Source: Tepidaquicella sp964564635
Lineage (GTDB): Bacteria > Bacteroidota > Ignavibacteria > Tepidaquicellales > Tepidaquicellaceae
Assembly (NCBI GenBank): GCA_964564635.1
Contig: CAZMAR010000001.1
Coordinates: 868,001 to 932,000 of the forward strand
Length of the DNA stretch: 64,000 bases
Direction of reading: 5' to 3'
The notes under the pieces were generated by a model that searched no databases, was not told the origin of the DNA, and saw only the letters and a program-made list of their open reading frames with translations. This document shows positions 52,817 through 61,220 of this stretch, in pieces. The translations under genes were made by a program, and so were the position numbers. Positions within the stretch are counted from its first letter, which is position 1, and each line of letters begins with the position of its first letter.

Positions 52817-53737
52817 TTAATGACCAAGCAAGTTAACAAATAGATTTTCAAGACTACTTTTATATTTTTCAATAGAATGAATTAATATTTTATTTTTTCT
52901 CAGAAAATCAATAATTTCATTTAACTCAGAATTATCTTTTGCTTGAATGAGAAATTCTCCTTTCCCTTTTATAGTTGCACTTTTCTGTGATAATAAATAG
53001 TTGATAATATCTTCGCCCATATCAGAACAAATAATATGATATGTATCTTTATAGTATAGTAAATCCTCAACCTTTCCCTCCTTAATTATTTCACCTTTAT
53101 TTAAAATTGCTACTCTGTCACAAACAAGCTCAACCTCACTTAAAAGATGGGAGTTTAAAAGTATTGTAGCACCATTCTTTTTTAAATTAAGTAGAATTTC
53201 TCTAATATTCTTCCTTCCGATTGGGTCAATCCCTTCGGTGGGTTCATCTAAAATAATTAATTCTGGATTACTCAAAAACGATTGAGCAAAAGCTAACCTT
53301 TGCAACATTCCTTTGGAATATTTTTCAATTTTTAACTTTCGCCATTCTTTCATTTCCACAAGGGCAAGATTATTTTCAATACTCTCATTAAGTTTTTTCT
53401 CATCTAATCCATTTAATATCCCAAAAAATCTCAATACACTATCAGCATTCATATAATTTGGAAATCTGTGGTCTTCGGGTAAATAACCTATTTTTTTTCT
53501 TAATTTATAATTTTTGACATCTTCATTAAAAACTTTAACTGAACCGGAGGTAGGATGAACCATTCCCAGTAGGATTTTAACCAGAGTAGTCTTCCCTGCC
53601 CCATTAGGACCTAATAATCCAAATATTATACCAGTTTCAATTTTTAAGGATAAATTTTTTAAAGCTGGGATTTCTCTCTTTGAAAAAGTACTGGCTTTAA
53701 AAATTTTAGTTAAATTATCTGTTTCAACTATATACAT
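52817..53737 (-). CDS. ABC transporter ATP-binding protein
   Basis: 306 residues. Walker A GPNGAGKT at 43-50, Q-loop region YLPEDHRFPNYM, signature YSKGMLQRLAFA, Walker B LIILDEPTEGID, and a switch histidine in LLNSHLLSEVE. The last 90 residues form a C-terminal domain seen in ABC-2 export ATPases (NatA/YhaQ type). It starts 5 nt after asnS, so it shares that transcript. It powers the ABC-2 permease downstream. Confidence 0.94.
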   Translation of the reverse strand: MYIVETDNLTKIFKASTFSKREIPALKNLSLKIETGIIFGLLGPNGAGKTTLVKILLGMVHPTSGSVKVFNEDVKNYKLRKKIGYLPEDHRFPNYMNADSVLRFFGILNGLDEKKLNESIENNLALVEMKEWRKLKIEKYSKGMLQRLAFAQSFLSNPELIILDEPTEGIDPIGRKNIREILLNLKKNGATILLNSHLLSEVELVCDRVAILNKGEIIKEGKVEDLLYYKDTYHIICSDMGEDIINYLLSQKSATIKGKGEFLIQAKDNSELNEIIDFLRKNKILIHSIEKYKSSLENLFVNLLGH

Positions 53738-53742
53738 AAAAT

Positions 53743-55077
53743 TTACGGTCTAATTCTATTAGGTCTTCTCGGAAATGGAATAGCTTCTCTAATGTGTTCA
53801 AGATTGCAAATCCAACAAACCATTCTCTCTATGCCCAAACCAAAACCTGAATGTGGAACACTTCCATATCTCCTCAAATCAATATACCACTGAAATTCTT
53901 CCATCGGAAGATTATGTTCTTTTATTCTTTCAATTAATAAATTTATATCATCTTCACGCTGAGAACCTCCAATAATCTCACCAAATCCTTCTGGTGCAAG
54001 TACATCAACCCCTAAAACCAAATCGGGATTTTCGGGATCTCGTTTCATATAAAACGCTTTTGCAGCCGAGGGCCAGCGATGTATAATAACAGGTTTATCA
54101 AAATCTTCAACAAGAGCTTCTTCGTGAGGTGCACCAAAGTCTTCTCCCCAGGGAAATGGTCTAATTTGTTCTTCACCATTTTGAGTTTTTCTATATAAAG
54201 GAATATCCTTTTTTCTTAATATTTCAACAGCCTCTGTATATGTAATTCGGGGAAAAGGTTTTTTTACTTTTTCAAGTTTTGATGTATCTCGCTTTAATAT
54301 TTCAAGTTCTTTCTTTTTAGTTTTTATAACTCTTTGGACAACATATTCAAGAAAATCCTCAATCAAATCCATATTATCATTTAAGTCATAATATGCCATT
54401 TCTGGCTCCATCATCCAAAATTCTGTCATATGTCGTCTTGTCATCGAATATTCTGCTCTAAAAGTAGGACCTAAAGTATATACCTTTCCAAGTGCCATTG
54501 CACCAGCTTCAGCATAAAGTTGTCCTGATTGTGATAAATAAGCTTTTCCTAAATCAAAGTAATCTGTGGAAAATAAAGTAGAAGTCCCTTCACAGGCATT
54601 AGGTGTAAATATAGGAGCATCAAAAAGAATAAAATCGTTCATATACATGTAATCTCTGATTGCCTGAATAATTTCATGCCTAACTCTCATAATGGCAACC
54701 TGTCTTGGAGACCTCAGCCACAAATGCCTTCTATCCATTAAAAATTCTATTCCATGTTCCTTTAGAGTGATAGGATATGGTTCAGCAATATTTACAATTG
54801 AAATGTCATTAATGTGCAATTCAAAAACATCAGGTTTCTTGGGATGCTTTTTAACAATTCCCGTTACTATTATAGAAGACTCCTGAGTCAATTTAAGAAA
54901 GTCGTTCCAAACTTGCTCCGATACATCATTTTTAGAAACAATCCCTTGAATTACCCCATAACCGTCCCTAATTTCAGGAAAAAGTAATTTACCTGAAGTT
55001 CTCATATTGTAAAGCCATCCTTTAATAGTGACTTTCTGATTTTCAAAGTCCTGAATTTTATTTATATAAATCCACAT
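53743..55077 (-). CDS. asnS: Asparagine--tRNA ligase
   Basis: 444 residues, class IIb synthetase. An OB-fold anticodon domain is at about 1-105 (VTIKGWLYNMRTSGKLLF). The catalytic domain has motif 2 TFRAEYSMTRRHMTEFWM and motif 3 GFGLGIERMVCWICN, plus SPRQVAIMRVRHEI and SQSGQLYAEAG. The AsnS-like details (CEGTSTLFSTDYF) separate it from AspS. It charges tRNA-Asn. It is the first gene of a four-gene minus-strand set with the ABC transporter and lipoprotein. Confidence 0.95.
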   Translation of the reverse strand: MWIYINKIQDFENQKVTIKGWLYNMRTSGKLLFPEIRDGYGVIQGIVSKNDVSEQVWNDFLKLTQESSIIVTGIVKKHPKKPDVFELHINDISIVNIAEPYPITLKEHGIEFLMDRRHLWLRSPRQVAIMRVRHEIIQAIRDYMYMNDFILFDAPIFTPNACEGTSTLFSTDYFDLGKAYLSQSGQLYAEAGAMALGKVYTLGPTFRAEYSMTRRHMTEFWMMEPEMAYYDLNDNMDLIEDFLEYVVQRVIKTKKKELEILKRDTSKLEKVKKPFPRITYTEAVEILRKKDIPLYRKTQNGEEQIRPFPWGEDFGAPHEEALVEDFDKPVIIHRWPSAAKAFYMKRDPENPDLVLGVDVLAPEGFGEIIGGSQREDDINLLIERIKEHNLPMEEFQWYIDLRRYGSVPHSGFGLGIERMVCWICNLEHIREAIPFPRRPNRIRP

Positions 55078-55230
55078 AGAAATTTTATTTTAACTTATAA
55101 ATTAAAAATTATATCTATTAATTAAAACAGATTTATATTACTCTAATTTGAAAATAATATGGTATAAATTAAAAAAATATGATTCAATTATACTATACAA
55201 AGTAAATTAAGTATAAATCAATCTCATTAA

Positions 55231-55809
55231 TTAAAATGAAATTGATAACTTAATAAAATTTTTAGGAGGAGAAACTGTAAGTTTTACTTTTTCGCTAACA
55301 TCAAAATCATAAAGATGGGCATCAACATATGCATCTACAAGAGTTATTAAATAATAAAAAGCAAAATATAAAAGAAACTGATCTCTCTGGTCACGATAAA
55401 ACTCCCTGTAACTTCTTAAGCGTAAGTCACCTTCAGGATTTTCAGGGGTTTGTGATGAGGCATATTGATCTCTATAATCAATAAACTTATTGTGATTTTT
55501 CACAATAACATAACCAAGATAACCACCAACGGTTAAAATTATTGGAACCTTCCAGTATGATTCGTTATAAAACTGACCTAAACCAGGCACAATCGCAGAA
55601 TAAAGAACAGACCTCCACGGAGATTTTTTCATTTGAAAATTAATAACAGTATCTTTTTTGGGAATCTTAATGGAGTCCTTTAAAAGTAAAGAACTATTGA
55701 ATGACTCTTCATAAATATTAATATCATCTTTTAAACTCTTCAACAGATTTTGAGAGTATACTTTTTGTATAAGAAATAAAAATAGAATTAAAAAAAAAGC
55801 ACTCTTCAT
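55231..55809 (-). CDS. DUF5683-like exported membrane protein
   Basis: The ATG at 55809 gives 192 residues and a clean signal peptide (MKSAFFLILFLFLIQKVYSQ). A longer frame from a TTG at 55848 adds 13 residues. The conserved core is WRSVLYSAIVPGLGQFYNES, then two hydrophobic helices near 82-100 and 145-165, with a Tyr/Arg-rich region between (RDQYASSQ). These match the DUF5683 family of Bacteroidota-like genomes, function unknown. The start lies inside the hairpin terminator of the upstream secG, which may attenuate it (see findings). It ends 153 bp before asnS. Confidence 0.85.
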   Translation of the reverse strand: MKSAFFLILFLFLIQKVYSQNLLKSLKDDINIYEESFNSSLLLKDSIKIPKKDTVINFQMKKSPWRSVLYSAIVPGLGQFYNESYWKVPIILTVGGYLGYVIVKNHNKFIDYRDQYASSQTPENPEGDLRLRSYREFYRDQRDQFLLYFAFYYLITLVDAYVDAHLYDFDVSEKVKLTVSPPKNFIKLSISF

Positions 55810-55822
55810 AAAAAGAGTGCTT
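55797..55822 (-). terminator. Terminator of secG with the next start codon in its loop
   Basis: Perfect 10-bp stem AAGCACTCTT / AAGAGTGCTT with a 6-nt loop. On the minus strand the loop is TTTATG and the stem runs into TTTTTTTTAATT, eight or more T, so it reads as a strong intrinsic terminator 60 nt after the secG stop. The loop ATG at 55809 is the predicted start of the DUF5683-like gene. Confidence 0.82.
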
Positions 55823-55881
55823 GATTTATTTGATAACTTTTGAAACAACTTTTTACAAAGTATTTGCCTTTAGAGTTAATT

Positions 55882-56259
55882 TTATTGATTTTGCTGTTGG
55901 GGCTGTTCCTGCTGTTCTCCAGGTTGATTTTCCTGTGTTGGCAATTCACCTGGAGGTAATGTTTGAGGTACTTGCTGCTGTTGTATAGGTTGCTCTGTTT
56001 CCTGCAAAACACTTTTAACCGTCTCTGTCCTTTTACTTATATATAAATTCACAAGTAATGAAAATAACATAAAAATAACAGCAAGTACGATTGTCGATTT
56101 TGAAAGAAAGTCAGAAGCTCTTCTTGCTCCAAACATAGTAGTTACCTGAGAACCACCAAAAGTAGCAGCAAGTCCACCACCTTTAGATGATTGCATTAAA
56201 ACTACCGCCATCAACAAAATACAAACAATTGTTAAAAATATTAATATAACTGTTAGCAT
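55882..56259 (-). CDS. secG: Preprotein translocase subunit SecG with long glutamine/proline-rich tail
   Basis: 125 residues. Two hydrophobic helices at about 3-24 and 56-75 flank the conserved cytoplasmic loop VVLMQSSKGGGLAATFGGSQ and MFGARRASDFLSKST, the SecG signature. SecG is part of SecYEG and aids SecA-driven export. The remaining 40 residues are Gln/Pro/Glu-rich and unusual in length; low-complexity SecG tails are seen in Bacteroidota-like bacteria. It lies 41 nt after the C25 peptidase gene and is closed by a terminator. Confidence 0.92.
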   Translation of the reverse strand: MLTVILIFLTIVCILLMAVVLMQSSKGGGLAATFGGSQVTTMFGARRASDFLSKSTIVLAVIFMLFSLLVNLYISKRTETVKSVLQETEQPIQQQQVPQTLPPGELPTQENQPGEQQEQPQQQNQ

Positions 56260-56300
56260 AATTATAAAAATATCAATAAATTATAATAATTTCAATTCAT

Positions 56301-59300
56301 TTATTTCAAAACAACCAATTTCTGAATCGGCGTCTCCTTTTTACCATCTCCTTCAATAATTAATTTATAGAAATAGACACCATTTGCAACCTCATCTCCA
56401 TCATCATCTCTTCCATCCCAATAAATTTGATTATATCCAATATTAACAGGAGAATTTATAGTTTTAATCAATTTTCCGGAGACAGTATAAATTTTTATCT
56501 TACAATCAAATACCATATTCCCGGCAAGAGTAAACATAAAAGCTGTCTCATTCTTCATCGGATTTGGATAATTGTATAGATCTTTTACAAAAAGTTCATT
56601 CGAAACAAGAACTACATACTTATTTGTATCAAAAGGCAGTTCTACTGTCCTTCTTGATAATAATTTAACTATATTTTCCCCTTCAGATAAATCAGGATAG
56701 AAACTAAGCAAATTAATCTGCTCAAATCCTGATTTTTCCTTATCAAATTGATAATCTTCTCGTTTACCAGTTATTCTTTCTGATTCTGAAATATCCTTAT
56801 TTTTTATCTTTTTGTCTCCAAAACTATGTAACTTTCCATTCACATATATTTTAAATAAAGAGGTATCTAAAAGTGTATAAGGTATATTATCTTTTTTTAA
56901 ATATTTTATAGTAAACTCTGAATTTTTTCTAACATACTCGCCTCCTTGTAATTTAATTCCATCAGCATATAATTCAAGTTGACCTGGAACAATATTACTC
57001 CTTATAAAGACATCGGTATTTATAATATTATTATATGTGTAGATTTCATTTTGATTTCCGAGAGGAGATACCTCAAAATATAGAACTATTTTTTCATTAC
57101 TCTTTCTGAATGGAGGTAACAGTCCTGAAAATTTAACATACTTTTTATAACTTTCTGAACTATCAACATTAATAATTTTATAACTTGTATCTATATTTAG
57201 TGTTATTTTTTCATTACCTCTATAAAAATATGCCTGTCTGATAGAGCCATAGCAACTTTTAAAACCAACATTATAATATCTAACACTAATTCCAATACTA
57301 TCATTTTCATTTATCAAAGAATCTGACCTAATTAATGATGAATAATCAATTGCAAGCTCTGCTGGTGGGATATAATTAAATGTCAAAGATTTAAGAACTG
57401 GTGAAGGTATTCCTCCATAAATTCCTTGCTCTCCAAATGATCCACTTGTATCTATAGAAAGTTTTGAAATAAGTTTTATATATGGATAAATATAAGCATT
57501 AACAGTATCAAGACTAACAAAATTATTACTGGTCAAATCCTGATATAATAAAACTTGTTGATTGTTAAGCGTTATTCCAAAAACATCAAACTTTATATTT
57601 GTTTTTGGATACAATATCTGTGCCCAGTTGAAATTCTTCCAATTAGCAGCAGGTCCAAAAGTCTGGGCTAAGTTCCCGTTTATAGGCATAAAATCACAGA
57701 ATAGATTACTGAATACAGGTCCCCAACCACCAGGTGCAAAAGATTCAGAAACATATTTTGTTGTATCAATTTTATAACTAATAAAACTCCATCTCATCCA
57801 GGAAACAATATTTAATGAATCTATCTTAGTACTCCCAAATTCTTTGAATTTATTTCTTGTTGCAGTATTCAGATTATTATTGCAAGACATAGGTATTAAC
57901 TTAATAGCCATTAAAATATGATTAGTATCGAAAGAGTTTAAAAATGCTAACACCGAATCCGAAGATGAGGCTGAATGGAATGTAATGTGTTTAATTTCTA
58001 CTGGATAAGCATCGGTCTTTCTAACTTTAGCAATAGCCAAGCCATTCCAGTCTGGCTCCAATACATAATAAAATACCTTTTTATTAATTAAGAAATATGA
58101 AGGGTCAAATGTATTACCACCATAAGAACTTGCTTCAAGGTTGTAAGTATAATTTTTTAATATTATTCCCGCCGTATCGCATTTAGTATTATTAAAATCA
58201 TCTTTAAGATACTGATTGATTTTAGATTTTACAATCGTTAATGAACTATCTATAGTTTTATTAGGAGAATACCTGAATGTTTTATAGCCGGTCCATCCTG
58301 CAGTATCAACATTGTTAATAATACAATTTGTTCTCCAAAAGTATATAATATTCGAATCAAGAATTGGTATTTTAATTTTTTGATGAGTTATAACCCCTTG
58401 AGGATTGTTATTGAAATATGTTTGTAAGGCTGGGGAATTGAAATTATAATTAGTATCTAATTGAAATATTAATTTAGCAGAATTATTACTAAAATCTAAT
58501 CCAGGATTAATTACAACAATATCTACACTATCATTATATATAACTTGATTATCAATAGGTTTTAATTGTGTAAAGCTGAAATTTTTAATGTTTAATGAAA
58601 ATGAAATTGAGTTATTTGACTCATTTTCGTTAATGTACCAATTATCAACATCAAGAATTAATTTTACAGTAAATGCTCCAGCTGAGTCTATTGAAACGTT
58701 ATAATTTAATGTATCAATAAATTTAAACGAATAAACAACAGTGTCTTTTCTGAAAAAAGTTTGATTATTCTTTAGAATCAAAAATCTTATTTTACAGGAA
58801 TCAGCGTGAGTACCTAAATTTTTCGGAAAAAACTTAATATTAATCTTTTCATTTATTGAAGGAAATTGATTTGACAACACATAATCAGATTGATTAATAT
58901 CAAATTCCGGATAAGTTGGTAATAACAGCTTACAGGCAGGATCTCCAATTAGATTATAACAATTAATGGTATTGCGTACTGGAAAACTTCCTGAATCAGA
59001 CGACATTTTAAAATTAGCATTTCGGATTATATCCCCAAAATATCTTAATGAATCATTACTTATCCCATCCCACAACCAATCATTGAAAGTGTTTCCTGAA
59101 GAGGAAAAACTCCATCCTGTAGTTGAAACAAAACCTATTGCTCCTTTGTTTTCATAAGTTAAAAATTTCTCTCCATATCCCCTTGATGAATATTCAGCAA
59201 ATTTACCTGTAAAACAGGTCATACTGAAAATAAGAGGCAACCTATTCATATTATTTAAAACATATGGGTCATTAAAACAAAAGTCCCAATATCCATTCCC

Positions 59301-61187
59301 TGCATGGCCTGTGTAATTTGCTAATAATGCTCCTTGATTTAGTGAAACAATAACTGAATCCTGATAATCATATAATATACGACCAAGAGAATCGTTTAAA
59401 AATATTTTTGTCGTAGCCATTGATAATGGAGGAGGGTGGATGTAATTATTTATAAAATACATTGCTGTTGCAATATTTGCCTGCTGGTCGTCATAGTAAT
59501 ATCCCCCTGTCATCATCACAGCATTTTTGACCCATTTATCAAGTGATTCACTTTCATAAGCAATTATTTTATTTACCATTGTCTGTGCTTCGTCAGTAGT
59601 ATATGCAGGTAATCTTCCAATTCTGATATGATGAATATAAGTAAATGAACCTTCATTTAGATTTGCAAAATATCCATCTGTTACCGGGTTTCCATAAACG
59701 GGAACTAAATTTTTGTAATAGGGAGCAGTTGAGTTTATTCTCTTGGGGTCAATAGAGCCTCTTCCAAATAAGCAAATGTATTTTATTGCCGGTGCTTGCC
59801 AATACTGATAAACATATTTTACAAATCTTTTAAGTGCAACTGGATCTTCAATTCCGTAATTAAATATATCATATATATCTTCTACTTCTGCTTTAAATGC
59901 GCGAAAACTGTTGTGAGTTGCTCTATATTGTCTTAATTGTTCCGCCTGAGATTCAAATAGTTTATTATATATAATCAAATAATCAACCCCATTTGATGTT
60001 GATACTAAATTGGGTACTTGCTTTTGTTTTATTCGTAAGGGTTTTTTGGTAATTGGTTTATTATAGACTTCAAAATTTCCATTTCCTTTACCTGTAAAAA
60101 TTAAAGTATCTGCGTTGTATGTGTAATTTGTTATTCTATACCCATTATTATTATCATATATGAAAATATTGTTACTTGGAATAAATCCACTAATTTTAAA
60201 TTGCTTTGATGTTGAATCAACTGTCAAATCTCTAAATGATAATTTATTGCTATCAAACTGGAACTTTCTTGGATAAGTAATCTCAAACATATCAAGATAA
60301 ATCTTTGCACTTGAAAATGTTGATGGTGGAGTATATTTCAGAGTAATTGTATTATTAGAACCTGCTGTAAAGAAAGACCCTGGAAAAAATCTTGTGGTAT
60401 CTATTCGATTCAAATCCTCAGACTTTACAGTATCAATCAAATTATTATTCAATCTTATTGTAATTCTATGCTCCAAAGATACTGAAGAACTATAATTTAT
60501 TGGGTAAGCAAAAATTTTGAATTCAAATTGATCGGAAGTTGTCTGTAAATTAATAGGTAAAAAAGTTTGGGTGTGTGTATTATTATATTGCATCTGTTTC
60601 CAATACCACCCTTCCCCTTCGAATTTATCATTCATAAAATTCCTATAATCCCCATCACCTGTGGAAACTCCTAAAGAATAAATCAAATCTATTTCAAAAT
60701 GTAGCTTTTCTTTAAAATAATTAAGAGGATATGAAGTTGTTACGCTGTATGAGAAATTCTCATATCTTAATCCATAACTTCCTCCCCAACCGACCCAATA
60801 AGAATTTGTGTCAGAATAAAAATTATAATATTCATCAGTAACATAAGAAACTTGATTATAAACATTATATGTATTTGTTAAGCCACCATAGTTTCTTCTC
60901 CCATAAAAATCAAAATAGTCGGTATCATGAAATATACCATCATCTTCGCCGTGAAAATATATAGGAATTTGGTTCCCTTTATAAAATACTTTAACCGTTC
61001 GGGGATCTATAGAAGAGGTATTTATTCCTGCATTTGTAAAGTCAGATTTATCAATCCTGTACATTCCATCTTCAATAATATACATTTTCAAATAGGGTGT
61101 ATTTGGAGTAATCCAATTATAATTTTGAGGATATCCAGTTGAAATAAAAAATATAAATAAAAAACTTGATATGATTAACTTTTTCAT
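56301..61187 (-). CDS. Giant C25-family (gingipain/PorU-like) cysteine peptidase with C-terminal FlgD-type/T9SS-like domain
   Basis: 1628 residues. Signal peptide about 1-20. An N-terminal beta-rich region (about 25-390) precedes a peptidase C25 domain (about 400-790) with catalytic H628 in ANYTGHAGNGYWDF and C658 in FSMTCFTGKFAE. Long Ig/CARDB-like domains follow (KPIDNQVIYNDSVDI; ELAIDYSSLIRSDSL), ending in a FlgD-like sorting domain (NYPNPMKNETAFMF to IQKLVVLK). PorU, the T9SS sortase, is also C25 with a retained C-terminal domain, so this may be PorU; a secreted protease is the alternative. Histidine to cysteine spacing is 30, against 33 in gingipains as I recall. It is the middle gene of a minus-strand set: paralog, this gene, secG. 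Confidence 0.88.
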   Translation of the reverse strand: MKKLIISSFLFIFFISTGYPQNYNWITPNTPYLKMYIIEDGMYRIDKSDFTNAGINTSSIDPRTVKVFYKGNQIPIYFHGEDDGIFHDTDYFDFYGRRNYGGLTNTYNVYNQVSYVTDEYYNFYSDTNSYWVGWGGSYGLRYENFSYSVTTSYPLNYFKEKLHFEIDLIYSLGVSTGDGDYRNFMNDKFEGEGWYWKQMQYNNTHTQTFLPINLQTTSDQFEFKIFAYPINYSSSVSLEHRITIRLNNNLIDTVKSEDLNRIDTTRFFPGSFFTAGSNNTITLKYTPPSTFSSAKIYLDMFEITYPRKFQFDSNKLSFRDLTVDSTSKQFKISGFIPSNNIFIYDNNNGYRITNYTYNADTLIFTGKGNGNFEVYNKPITKKPLRIKQKQVPNLVSTSNGVDYLIIYNKLFESQAEQLRQYRATHNSFRAFKAEVEDIYDIFNYGIEDPVALKRFVKYVYQYWQAPAIKYICLFGRGSIDPKRINSTAPYYKNLVPVYGNPVTDGYFANLNEGSFTYIHHIRIGRLPAYTTDEAQTMVNKIIAYESESLDKWVKNAVMMTGGYYYDDQQANIATAMYFINNYIHPPPLSMATTKIFLNDSLGRILYDYQDSVIVSLNQGALLANYTGHAGNGYWDFCFNDPYVLNNMNRLPLIFSMTCFTGKFAEYSSRGYGEKFLTYENKGAIGFVSTTGWSFSSSGNTFNDWLWDGISNDSLRYFGDIIRNANFKMSSDSGSFPVRNTINCYNLIGDPACKLLLPTYPEFDINQSDYVLSNQFPSINEKINIKFFPKNLGTHADSCKIRFLILKNNQTFFRKDTVVYSFKFIDTLNYNVSIDSAGAFTVKLILDVDNWYINENESNNSISFSLNIKNFSFTQLKPIDNQVIYNDSVDIVVINPGLDFSNNSAKLIFQLDTNYNFNSPALQTYFNNNPQGVITHQKIKIPILDSNIIYFWRTNCIINNVDTAGWTGYKTFRYSPNKTIDSSLTIVKSKINQYLKDDFNNTKCDTAGIILKNYTYNLEASSYGGNTFDPSYFLINKKVFYYVLEPDWNGLAIAKVRKTDAYPVEIKHITFHSASSSDSVLAFLNSFDTNHILMAIKLIPMSCNNNLNTATRNKFKEFGSTKIDSLNIVSWMRWSFISYKIDTTKYVSESFAPGGWGPVFSNLFCDFMPINGNLAQTFGPAANWKNFNWAQILYPKTNIKFDVFGITLNNQQVLLYQDLTSNNFVSLDTVNAYIYPYIKLISKLSIDTSGSFGEQGIYGGIPSPVLKSLTFNYIPPAELAIDYSSLIRSDSLINENDSIGISVRYYNVGFKSCYGSIRQAYFYRGNEKITLNIDTSYKIINVDSSESYKKYVKFSGLLPPFRKSNEKIVLYFEVSPLGNQNEIYTYNNIINTDVFIRSNIVPGQLELYADGIKLQGGEYVRKNSEFTIKYLKKDNIPYTLLDTSLFKIYVNGKLHSFGDKKIKNKDISESERITGKREDYQFDKEKSGFEQINLLSFYPDLSEGENIVKLLSRRTVELPFDTNKYVVLVSNELFVKDLYNYPNPMKNETAFMFTLAGNMVFDCKIKIYTVSGKLIKTINSPVNIGYNQIYWDGRDDDGDEVANGVYFYKLIIEGDGKKETPIQKLVVLK

Positions 61188-61220
61188 AAGTTTTTATACA
61201 TTACAATAATAAACAAAATA

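Noticed and set aside
55806..56012. 68-codon minus-strand frame across the secG tail
   Set aside because: It is in another frame of the same region; the secG frame is clearly the coding one.
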